Positions 57,274 through 64,000 of a stretch of 64,000 nt of DNA are shown here, one piece after another; position 1 is the first letter of the stretch; each line of letters opens with the position of its first letter. The position numbers were made by a program, and so were the translations under genes. The stretch is taken from positions 7,054,847 through 7,118,846 of the forward strand of contig CBDDCL010000015.1 of NCBI GenBank assembly GCA_965226245.1, in the 5' to 3' direction. The notes below the pieces were generated by a model. That model made no database searches and was not told the DNA's origin. It worked only from the letters and a program-made list of their open reading frames with translations. The DNA comes from CBDCYS01 sp965226245 (GTDB lineage: Bacteria > Acidobacteriota > Terriglobia > Bryobacterales > UBA6623).

Positions 57274-57323
57274 GGGAGGGGTTAGCCGCTTCGACGCGCC
57301 TCATCCGCCAGCGGCCACGCTCC
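57259..57323. repeat. R3 repeat, copy d, spanning a stop/start overlap
   Basis: Bases 57259-57323 match R3 copy b (16293 onward) almost perfectly: GAGCCCCGACCGTGAGGGAG and on through CGCCTCATCCGCCAGCGGCC. The TGA of the first phosphodiesterase gene and the GTG start of the second are inside it. R3 ends early here, about 30 bases before its usual right edge. Confidence 0.8.
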
Positions 57324-59234
57324 GCCGTGCGGGCAACCTTAATCTGCTTGCTAGCCGCTGTTGTCTCGGCCTCCGCCGCCGGTTGCGGAGGCTCCCCGGC
57401 CTCATCAACCGACAAACGAATGGTCATCCTGGGGGTCGATGGCATGGACCCCAAGTTCTTGGAGCGCCACTGGGACGATCTGCCGAATCTGAAACGGCTC
57501 AGCGAGGAAGGCGACTTCAAGCCGCTGGCGACGACGATTCCTCCGCAAAGTCCGGTGGCCTGGTCCACTGTGACCACGGGCCGGGATCCCGGCGGGCACG
57601 GGATTTACGACTTCATTCATCGCGACCCTTTCACGAGGCTGCCTTTTTCGTCGATGGCGCAAACCGCCGAGGCTGAAAAAACCCTGGAGTTGGGCGAGTA
57701 CGTTATCCCTTTATCGGCGGGCAAAATCGAGTCGCATCGGGAAGGCGACCCGTTTTGGCCCATGTTGACCGAAAAGGGCGTTCCGGTCACGATGATCCGG
57801 ATGCCGGCGAACTTCCCGCCGGTGGAAAGCGACGCTCATTCTCTGTCGGGCATGGGTACGCCCGACATGCGGGGAACGTTTGGCACTTTCACGTTCTTTA
57901 CGGATGATCCGGACGAGAAAACGCGCTCGGTTCCCGGCGGAGAGGTCGTTCGCATTCCGGCGTTCCAGCATCACACGGAACTCACCGTGGAAGGGCCGGT
58001 GAACTCGTTTCTCAAGAGCCGCCCTGTGTCATCGGCGGTCATCACCGTGCACCGTGACCCGACCGAGGCCGTGGCGCGTTTTGACGTGGACGGCCAGGCG
58101 ATTGTTCTGCAACAAGGAGAGTGGTCGGAGTGGATTCACGGGCGGTTTCCGCTTCTCGGAGCGTTGATGGGCGCTTCGGGGATCTTTCGTCTTTACCTGA
58201 AGCAGGTCCGGCCCGTGTTTCAGCTCTACGTATCTCCGGTCAACATTGATCCCAGTGCGCCCGAGCTTCCTATCTCGACGCCGGATTCCTACAGCAGCGA
58301 GATGGCCGCCGACATCGGGCTCTTCTATACGCAAGGCATGGCCGAGGACACGAATGCATTTCGCGAAGGAGTGCTTTCGGTCGAAGAATTCATTGAACAG
58401 ACGACGAAAGTCCAGGACGAAAGCATCGCGCTGTTTCACCGCGAGTTCGCCCGGTTCGAGAACGGTTTATTCTTCTACTACTTTTCGAGCGTGGACCAGA
58501 ACGCCCACATGCTTTGGGGGAAATACGAGACGGAACTGCTGGAGTTCTACAAGGTCATCGACCGGGTTGTCGGCGAAACGCTGTCACGGATTGACGAGTC
58601 GACAACGCTGATCGTCATGTCGGACCACGGCTTTACCCGCTTTGACCGCGCGGTCCATTTGAATACGATCTTGATGCGCGAGGGTTTTCTGACGCTCGAC
58701 GACCCGCGCAATACCGGCGATGCGGAGCTGTTCGCCCACGTGGACTGGTCCCGAACACAGGCTTATGCCATGGGACTCAACAGCCTCTATCTGAACCGCC
58801 TGGGCCGCGAACGCGGCGGCATCGTCTCGGAGGGAGAAGAAGCCGACGAAGTCCTTTCGAAAATCACCGAAAAGTTGCTCGCGTTTCGCGACCCCGACGC
58901 CGGGGAGCAGGTGATCGAGGAAGTCTATCTTCCGCCGCGGGACTATCAGGGAGAGAATTCTAAATTCGCGCCGGATATGATCATCGGTTACCGGCCGCCT
59001 TATCGCACCTCTTGGGAGACGCCGCTCGGGGCGGTACCGGCGGAAACGGTCGTCGACAACGAGGATGCCTGGATCGGGGATCACTGCGTGGCGCCGAAAT
59101 TCGTGCCGGGGGTTTTCCTCAGCAACAGGAAGAGTGCGGTTTCCGATCCCAAGCTGCAAGACTTGACGGTTACGGTTCTCAACGAGTTTGGCGTGCAGCC
59201 GGCGGAAGGGATGATTGGGCGGCCGCTATTTTAG
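57270..59234 (+). CDS. Lipoprotein of the type I phosphodiesterase family
   Basis: 654 residues from GTG 57270, overlapping the previous stop by 4 bases. A signal segment LICLLAAVVSASAAGCGGSP with Cys near residue 39 marks a lipoprotein. The catalytic domain parallels the neighbour: MVILGVDGMDPKFLERHWDD, IPPQSPVAWSTVTTGRDPGG, YYFSSVDQNAHMLWGKYETE, TLIVMSDHGFTRFDRAVHLN, ending SNRKSAVSDPKLQDLTVTVL. The two are tandem paralogs, one membrane-bound, one lipid-anchored. The first about 20 residues are encoded by repeat R3, so the original start may have been replaced. An internal ATG at 57420 would remove the lipobox and is unlikely. Confidence 0.88.
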   Translation: MREGLAASTRLIRQRPRSAVRATLICLLAAVVSASAAGCGGSPASSTDKRMVILGVDGMDPKFLERHWDDLPNLKRLSEEGDFKPLATTIPPQSPVAWSTVTTGRDPGGHGIYDFIHRDPFTRLPFSSMAQTAEAEKTLELGEYVIPLSAGKIESHREGDPFWPMLTEKGVPVTMIRMPANFPPVESDAHSLSGMGTPDMRGTFGTFTFFTDDPDEKTRSVPGGEVVRIPAFQHHTELTVEGPVNSFLKSRPVSSAVITVHRDPTEAVARFDVDGQAIVLQQGEWSEWIHGRFPLLGALMGASGIFRLYLKQVRPVFQLYVSPVNIDPSAPELPISTPDSYSSEMAADIGLFYTQGMAEDTNAFREGVLSVEEFIEQTTKVQDESIALFHREFARFENGLFFYYFSSVDQNAHMLWGKYETELLEFYKVIDRVVGETLSRIDESTTLIVMSDHGFTRFDRAVHLNTILMREGFLTLDDPRNTGDAELFAHVDWSRTQAYAMGLNSLYLNRLGRERGGIVSEGEEADEVLSKITEKLLAFRDPDAGEQVIEEVYLPPRDYQGENSKFAPDMIIGYRPPYRTSWETPLGAVPAETVVDNEDAWIGDHCVAPKFVPGVFLSNRKSAVSDPKLQDLTVTVLNEFGVQPAEGMIGRPLF

Positions 59235-59342
59235 ATTTAGAAAGTGGTGGGTCTTGGGGCAGACCGGTGCTGCCTGGGGCTGGTCCGGCAAGTTCAGGTG
59301 AGGCCCCGGCTGGCGCCGGTAGCCCCAACCCTCGGCTAGCCC

Positions 59343-59512
59343 CAATGCTGTTCACTTGGAGCCCGTGAGCTGCTCGTGGAGAGCCTTGAGCCGCGAAGCG
59401 GCGCAGGATCGTAGCCCAGGGTGGAGCGAAGCGGAACCCTGGGTGAAAATCTCTCGAGCAGGAAGCCCCGCAAGGGGCGCAGGAAAAACCCACGCATGAT
59501 TCCGGCAACCTG
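59343..59512. mobile_element. MITE-1 copy 4, right end missing
   Basis: Left end CAATGCTGTTCACTTGG preceded by CGGCTAGCCC, the expected CTAGC-centred target. The internal palindromes AGCCGCGAAGCGGC, GGAGCGAAGCGGAACCC and AGCCCCGCAAGGGGCG are present up to CGCATGATTCCGG; the right inverted end is not found. It lies just before the CoA-transferase gene. Confidence 0.75.
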
Positions 59513-59593
59513 ACGAGGCAGGTGCGTCAAAGGCTTTTCAAACGAGGCGCGCGATGCTTCGCGCAACTCCCTGAGTATTGGTGGAGTGAACAC

Positions 59594-60805
59594 GTGAACA
59601 CCTTGCAGGGCATACGGGTCGTGGATCTGTCCCAAAATATAGCCGGGCCCTACGGCACGCAGATGCTGGCCGATCTGGGAGCTGATGTGGTCAAGGTGGA
59701 GCCGCCCGGGGGAGATCCAGCGCGAACCTGGGGGCCTCCCTTTTGGGAGGGGGAAACGCCGCTGTTCCTCTCAGCGAACCGCAACAAAAGAAGCATTTGC
59801 CTCAATCTCAAATCCGACGGGGGGCGGCAGGTGGTGGAGCGCCTCGTCGATTCGGCGGATGTCTTCGTGCAGGCCTTCCGGAGCGGAGTCATCGAGTCGC
59901 TTGGATTCGGGTACGCCCAGCTCAAGCAACGCCGGCCGGCGCTGATCTACGTTTCAGTAACCGGATTCGGATCCCAGGGCCCCCTCCGGGAGACGCCCGG
60001 TTACGATCCTCTGATCCAGGCGTACAGCGGGTTAATGTCCATCACCGGGCATCCCGAGGGGCCGCCCGCCCGCGCCGGAGCTTCTGTCGTCGACCTTGGC
60101 ACGGGGATCTTGATCGCACTGGGTGTTTTAGCGGCTCTGCGGGAACGAGACCGAAGCGGGAAAGGGACGCACGTGGAGGCTTCCTTGCTCGATACGTCGC
60201 TCGGCTGGGTGAGCTATCACCTGTTCGGCTATCTGGCGAGCGGGCGTGTCCCGGGGCGCATGGGCTCGGGCATTGGCATGATCGCTCCGTATGAAGCTTT
60301 TGCCACGAAAGATGGTGAGCTGATGATCGCCGGGGGCCATGACGCCATCTTCAGGCGCCTTTGCCAGGCTCTGGACATCGGCGATGTGGCGGCGGACCCT
60401 CGGTTCATTGACAATCCCACCCGCGTTGCTCACCGCGAAGATTTGCACGAGATCATCGCGGCACGCACGACGGAGTTGACGACCGCCGAGCTCCGCGCCC
60501 TTCTCGAGCAGCACCGCGTGCCCTGCTCGCCGATCCAGGACATCGGCCAGGTGGTGGACGATCCGCAGGTGCAGGCCAGCGGCATGCTCGATCCTTGCCC
60601 GCATCCGCGGATTCCGGACTATCGCAACCTTGGATTTCCGCTGCGATTCAATGGCGACCGGCCGGCGCTGAGAAGCGTCCCGCCGCTTGCGGGAGAACAC
60701 ACGTGGGAAGTGCTGGAGGAATTGGAGTACAGCCGGGAGGAGATTGATTCGCTGGTGCGAAACGGGAGTGTAATGATGGGCGGAGCCGCGCCTCGGGCCG
60801 AGTGA
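59594..60805 (+). CDS. CaiB/BaiF-type (family III) CoA-transferase
   Basis: 403 residues from GTG 59594, chosen because GGAG lies 7 bases upstream and the family starts with LQGIRVVDLSQNIAGPYGTQ. Then come LGADVVKVEPPGGDPAR near residue 28, NRNKRSICLNLKSDGG near 63, and TPGYDPLIQAYSGLMSITG near 135, where the Asp is the expected acyl-anhydride nucleophile. It transfers CoA between carboxylic acids in the cytoplasm; the acyl substrates cannot be inferred. No acyl-CoA ligase or dehydrogenase is adjacent. A REP pair follows 11 bases after the stop. Confidence 0.92.
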   Translation: MNTLQGIRVVDLSQNIAGPYGTQMLADLGADVVKVEPPGGDPARTWGPPFWEGETPLFLSANRNKRSICLNLKSDGGRQVVERLVDSADVFVQAFRSGVIESLGFGYAQLKQRRPALIYVSVTGFGSQGPLRETPGYDPLIQAYSGLMSITGHPEGPPARAGASVVDLGTGILIALGVLAALRERDRSGKGTHVEASLLDTSLGWVSYHLFGYLASGRVPGRMGSGIGMIAPYEAFATKDGELMIAGGHDAIFRRLCQALDIGDVAADPRFIDNPTRVAHREDLHEIIAARTTELTTAELRALLEQHRVPCSPIQDIGQVVDDPQVQASGMLDPCPHPRIPDYRNLGFPLRFNGDRPALRSVPPLAGEHTWEVLEELEYSREEIDSLVRNGSVMMGGAAPRAE

Positions 60806-60816
60806 AGCCTCGCGGG

Positions 60817-60950
60817 AACAGAGCCGCGCTCGCGAGGGTGCGGCCGAGATGCAGGGGCGGCAAGGTTCTTCGAGTGAGACTCTTGTCGAACAAAATAGCT
60901 TGGGAAGGCGGTCGCGGCCTTGACCGCAGGCTTCCGCCTGCGGCTCTGTT
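60817..60950. repeat. REPIN-like paired palindrome (copy D, diverged)
   Basis: Left arm AACAGAGCCGCGCTCGCGAG, right arm with its own palindrome CCGCAGGCTTCCGCCTGCGG followed by CTCTGTT. The right hairpin differs in sequence from the left, unlike copies B and C. Between the convergent CoA-transferase and cyclase genes. Confidence 0.78.
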
Positions 60951-60995
60951 TCTATTCGGGGGGGACTTTTAGCTCTTCGCGGAGTTTCGGGCGTC

Positions 60996-61991
60996 CTAGA
61001 AGGTCGCAATGGGGTTCAGCGGCGAGCCGGTGCCGCGGCCTACCGGAATGGGCGCGGCGGTTAGCAGAAACTCCCAGCGGTTGCGGCGGCGGCACTCGAC
61101 AGCCAGGTCTTCGAGATCACAGTTGTCGAAAATCGGCGTACCGAAGGCAATCAGCATCAATTGATGGATCGGCGAGTTGACCCCTTCGACGCCCGAAGGT
61201 TTTACGTCGCTCGAAGCGTCGGAGCCGATCATCGCGATGTCGCGCTCGCGCAGCCACTTCGCCGAGGAAGCGTAAAGGCCCGCGGATTTCTGCGAGGCCG
61301 CCCAGGGGCCTTTCTCGTCCCGCAGCTTCCAGCGGCCGGTGTAGATGAAGACGACGTCGCCCGGCTCGACTTTGAACCCCGCCTGCTTTTCCCAAACCGC
61401 CAGATCCTCGGGGTAGATCGGCGTGCCCGGTTCGAGATAGTCGACGCCTTTGAGCTTGGGGATGTCCATGAGAATCCCCTTGGTGAAGATTCCGGTCTTG
61501 AAATTGGGTATCGCCAGATGGGGCGTCCCGTCTTCTTTCACCTCGGCAATCTCGAAGCCGTTGTAGGACTTGCCCTGGTAAGACATGTGGGTGAGCGAGT
61601 CCATATGGGTGTGGGCGAAACCGTGATAGCCGACCGTGTACTCGTCGCTGACGAACTGCCCGCCGGACAATTTGTCTCCCGTGTTGAGCATGCGGTGCAC
61701 AAACGGGCGCGGGTTGTCGGCGGCTTCTTCCTTCTCGACGTTACGTGCCAGCGAAACTGAAACGCCGTCTTGGACCAGCGCCGCAGCCTGCTTGCGTTTT
61801 TCCGGGGTGATGAGGTTGACGGCGCCGAGCTGGTCCTCGTCACCCCAGCGGCCCCAGTTCGAGAGGTCTGTCATCCAGGCGTCCACGGTGGCCTTGGTGA
61901 CGGTCTCGCGGGTTTGGCCGGAGGGCCCGCAGGCGAGGAAGACGGCAATGACGGCGAAGGTCGAAATGAGTGCGCCGAGGATTTTTTTCAT
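60996..61991 (-). CDS. Cyclase-family (kynurenine formamidase-like) lipoprotein
   Basis: 331 residues from ATG 61991. Signal segment MKKILGALISTFAVIAVFLA followed by CGPSG, a lipobox with Cys at residue 21. The cyclase fold shows GDEDQLGAVNLITPEKR near 50, the metal-binding GYHGFAHTHMDSLTHMSY near 122 (H-x-x-x-D-x-x-x-H), and PGDVVFIYTGRWKLRDEKGP near 220. Such enzymes hydrolyse formyl-kynurenine or other amides and lactones; here it is exported, so another substrate is likely. There is no clear ribosome-binding site, and an upstream open frame of 84 codons is spurious because it reads through a glycosyltransferase remnant. Confidence 0.87.
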   Translation of the reverse strand: MKKILGALISTFAVIAVFLACGPSGQTRETVTKATVDAWMTDLSNWGRWGDEDQLGAVNLITPEKRKQAAALVQDGVSVSLARNVEKEEAADNPRPFVHRMLNTGDKLSGGQFVSDEYTVGYHGFAHTHMDSLTHMSYQGKSYNGFEIAEVKEDGTPHLAIPNFKTGIFTKGILMDIPKLKGVDYLEPGTPIYPEDLAVWEKQAGFKVEPGDVVFIYTGRWKLRDEKGPWAASQKSAGLYASSAKWLRERDIAMIGSDASSDVKPSGVEGVNSPIHQLMLIAFGTPIFDNCDLEDLAVECRRRNRWEFLLTAAPIPVGRGTGSPLNPIATF

Positions 61992-62092
61992 AACGGAAAT
62001 GATCGTAGCAAAATGCGGCGGTTCCGCGCTTCCCTTTTCGCTGCGGCCAGGCCACGAGTTCCGTGATGAGTTCGCCGCCGGTTTGGCTGAGT

Positions 62093-62227
62093 TTCTACCG
62101 AGGGACGTGGGTATCGCTCGTTGAATCTCCCGCAGCCAAGCAGCACCTCGCGCCGTATGGCGCCGCAGCCGCTCCAGAAGGTGAAAGCATCCTCGCTGGC
62201 GTGCTGATGAACGAAATGATGCAAGAG
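62093..62227 (-). pseudogene. Glycosyltransferase family 2, internal fragment
   Basis: Encodes LALLLHHFVHQHASEDAFTF followed by WSGCGAIRREVLLGCGRFNE and RYPRPSVE, matching the HHFVHQ...SFWSGCGAIKRSVF part of the glycosyltransferase at 25846. The frame ends against MITE-2 copy b at one side and random sequence at the other. A relic of a paralog. Confidence 0.78.
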
Positions 62228-62236
62228 CAAGGCTAG

Positions 62237-62412
62237 CCCGCATTTCTCACCACCTGACGGTCGAAGCACGCGATAGGTCCGCCATTACTTCGTTGCGCTT
62301 GCTTGCCGTGCTCAACGTACTGTCACGTACGCCTCCGCTCGTCAAGCGGCGCGCGCCTCGTACTGACGCGCCTCTCATGCACTTCGCCTCGCCACGTGGT
62401 GAGAAAAGCGGG
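62237..62412 (-). mobile_element. MITE-2 copy b (176 bp, inverted)
   Basis: Ends CCCGCATTTCTCACCAC and GTGGTGAGAAAAGCGGG, one mismatch, flanked by CTAG (62233-62236, 62413-62416). The interior matches copy a reversed, including AGCAAGCGCAACGAAGTAAT. It separates two glycosyltransferase fragments that lie on opposite strands. Confidence 0.86.
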
Positions 62413-62449
62413 CTAGGGTTATATTCGATGTGAAGGAGAATCCGTTGGG

Positions 62450-62614
62450 AAGGATGTGGAGGAACTGCTGGCCAGCCTGGCGTCGTCGACCTGCTCCAAT
62501 TACGAGTGCATCGTCATCGACGACGCCTCAACGGACGACTCGGCAGCGGTCACCGAAAACGGCGGGGCCCGGGTCATCCACAAGTCGCTCTTCTGGGGCT
62601 TCTCGCGGACGTAA
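62450..62614 (+). pseudogene. Glycosyltransferase family 2, N-terminal fragment
   Basis: KDVEELLASLASSTCSNYEC followed by IVIDDASTDDSAAV is the start of a GT-A domain (nucleotide-binding D-D-A-S). It lacks the beginning and everything after about 45 residues. Together with the fragment at 62093-62227 it comes from one or two lost glycosyltransferase genes. Confidence 0.72.
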
Positions 62615-62664
62615 TCAACCGGCGAGCCCCCCGATAGAGCCGGTATGTTGCGTCTGGAATCTTC

Positions 62665-63535
62665 CTAGCCCAGTCCCAGCAGCCTGTCGACGCGCTGGCT
62701 GATGTCCACGAGGTAGGCCCGGTCGCCGCCGCGCAGCTCGACGGTTGCGTTGCCGGTGAATCCGGCGTCAGCGAGGGATTTCCTTACCTCTTCCCAATTG
62801 ATGTCTCCTTCACCGAGGTTGACGAACTGGCGTGTCTGGCGCACGTAGTCCTTCAGATGAACCTTGGCGATGCGCTTGCCGGCTTGGCGAATCCAGTGTT
62901 GCGGCACGCCGTAGGGGACCATGTTGCCTACGTCGACGTAAGCCTGCACGAGCGGGTTGTTGAATTCGTCGATGTATTGCACAAAATCGCGGGCCGTCAG
63001 CAAGAACTTGTTCCATACCTCCTCGATCGCGATAATGACGCCTGTCTTCTCTGCCAGAGGGAGAAGTTCGCGGATTTTCTTCTGTGAACGCTCCCAAGCC
63101 TGTTCGTAGGTTGTGTCATCCCGTACCACCGCGGGTACCAGCAAGACGGCGTCCGCGCCGTAAAGCTTGGCCTGATTTAGCGACAACTCCATGCCCTGCA
63201 TGCTAGCCTGGACCTCTTTCGGATCGGGGCTCGACAGCGGGTATCTCCAATGAGCCTGGTTCATCACGGAATGGATTCGCAGGCCTGCCTGATCGGCGGC
63301 TTTTTTGATCTTGACGGCTTCGTCATTGGAGTCAACCGTGCGGACCTCCATTTCGTGAAATCCGACATCGACCGCCAGCCTTGAACTGGTCCAGATAGGA
63401 CAGTTCTTTCGGGAGCATCGAGATCAGGATGGATTTCTTGATCTGTTTTCCGGCCGGGGCACCATTCAGTCCTCCCGTGAATGCCGTGGCCGACAGTCCG
63501 GCGGCTGTGCCGAGAAACCTGCGCCTCGTTTGCAT
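62665..63535 (-). pseudogene. Tat-exported sugar phosphate isomerase/epimerase-like protein, one frameshift
   Basis: The first frame (63535 to about 63380) has a twin-arginine signal MQTRRRFLGTAAGLSATAFT and SILISMLPKELSYLDQFK. One extra base near 63380 breaks it; dropping the base gives LAVDVGFHEMEVRTVDSND and an unbroken TIM-barrel to 62665 (GLRIHSVMNQAHWRYPL, IAIEEVWNKFLLTARDF, VQAYVDVGNMVPYGVP, KVHLKDYVRQ, TVELRGGDRAYLVD). The AP-endonuclease-2-like fold has metal ligands Glu, Asp, His and Glu in these segments. Total about 290 residues, normal. Either a recent mutation or a sequencing error; the rest looks fully functional. Confidence 0.82.
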
Positions 63536-63577
63536 GGAATTTGCCTCCGATCCAGAGTGATGTCGGATAGCCCAAGG

Positions 63578-63942
63578 CTAGCCAGGATCGATCACCCGGC
63601 GCCAATCGCTTGGACATTGCGTGTACTGGTTGTAGGCTAGCACCAGTGCAGCAACCGCTTCGACCGTAGAGCCGGTTAAATCGCTGGTCGTATCGCGAGT
63701 GGGTTCGCTGCATGACTCGGGGCAGTGTGTTTCCCGCTCGGGCACGACCACGAGGTGGACGTGATTCGTCATCAGACGGTAGCCGAGAATGCGCAGGCCA
63801 TAGCGCCGGCTGTCTTGGCGAAGAGCTTCCAAATAAATAGAATCACCGGTCTTCGTCTACCAGGAAGACATCCTGGCGATTGTTGCCCCGTGGGTGATGT
63901 GGTGCGGCGCGCCCACCGCCACCACACGAGCAACTCTGGGCA
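63578..63942 (-). pseudogene. REP-associated tyrosine transposase (RAYT), 5' remnant with frameshifts
   Basis: From ATG 63942: MPRVARVVAVGAPHHITH, then after a shift RGNNRQDVFLVDEDR, then after another LEALRQDSRRYGLRILGYRL and MTNHVHLVVVPERE. The N-H-V-H-L is the HUH metal motif of Y1 transposases, and H-H-I-T-H-R-G-N-N is the family opening. After ERE the sequence is unrelated and the catalytic Tyr region is missing. RAYT proteins mobilise REP palindromes, which occur at least four times in this window. Confidence 0.82.
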
Positions 63943-64000
63943 TGCTGGCAGCGTCGGTGGATGCCTCGATTGTCGCACAGAACCACCCGTTATCGGGCTC

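Overview
The window reads as a GC-rich chromosomal segment of an environmental bacterium, most probably an acidobacterium of the Solibacter/Bryobacter type. This is inferred from gene families, not from a marker gene. The pointers are serine/threonine kinases fused to PD40 propellers, ThuA and DUF1080 secreted sugar-related proteins, a DUF4097/PDZ/HEAT gene set, many type I phosphodiesterase-like proteins and a dense load of insertion sequences and short palindromic repeats. No rRNA, tRNA or CRISPR array was seen.

Layout. 1-6.4 kb: a sulfatase remnant, a short-chain dehydrogenase, an aldolase plus acetylating acetaldehyde dehydrogenase pair (end of a meta-cleavage pathway) and a SWIM/SNF2 helicase. 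7-9.7 kb: a two-subunit 2-oxoacid:ferredoxin oxidoreductase. 10.5-20.7 kb: an unknown protein, a DUF4062 fusion protein, two PDZ/DUF4097 envelope genes left from a larger operon, and a large metallopeptidase/TPR gene broken by two mobile elements. 21-28 kb: an oxidoreductase, an AT-hook protein, an HDOD protein, ThiE, and a glycosyltransferase split by an IS. 28-38.4 kb: an IS1182-type element, DUF1080 and ThuA-DUF1080 secreted proteins, a PD40 receptor kinase, a two-gene TIR operon, and a metal-binding-domain protein convergent with a cytochrome c. 38.5-50.6 kb: an insertion-sequence graveyard (group II intron, ISL3, IS91, IS1634 and other transposase fragments, fused end to end) with a frameshifted second PD40 kinase inside it. 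52.5-62 kb: an epimerase, DUF2905, an overlapping operon of three alkaline-phosphatase-superfamily proteins, a CoA-transferase and a cyclase lipoprotein. 62-64 kb: glycosyltransferase scraps, a frameshifted sugar isomerase and a remnant of a REP-associated tyrosine transposase (RAYT).

Genome dynamics are the strongest theme. Four 1025-bp IS1595-type copies encode identical transposases. Three keep target duplications, and removing them on paper restores three reading frames exactly. Several non-autonomous families are visible: a 224-255 bp family with 10-bp target duplications centred on CTAG (with a related empty site in the same window), a 176-177 bp family with 4-bp YTAG duplications, paired palindromes of REPIN type, and a roughly 95-bp repeat that has become part of two coding sequences. 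Many genes here are therefore broken or truncated, and the intact ones stand out against that background.

The best candidate for something functionally new is the pair of tiny overlapping TIR-domain genes at 35.9-36.7 kb. One has the canonical W-x-x-x-E catalytic glutamate and the other appears to lack it. The DUF4062 protein at 11.7 kb, fused to a secreted-type beta domain, is the second candidate.
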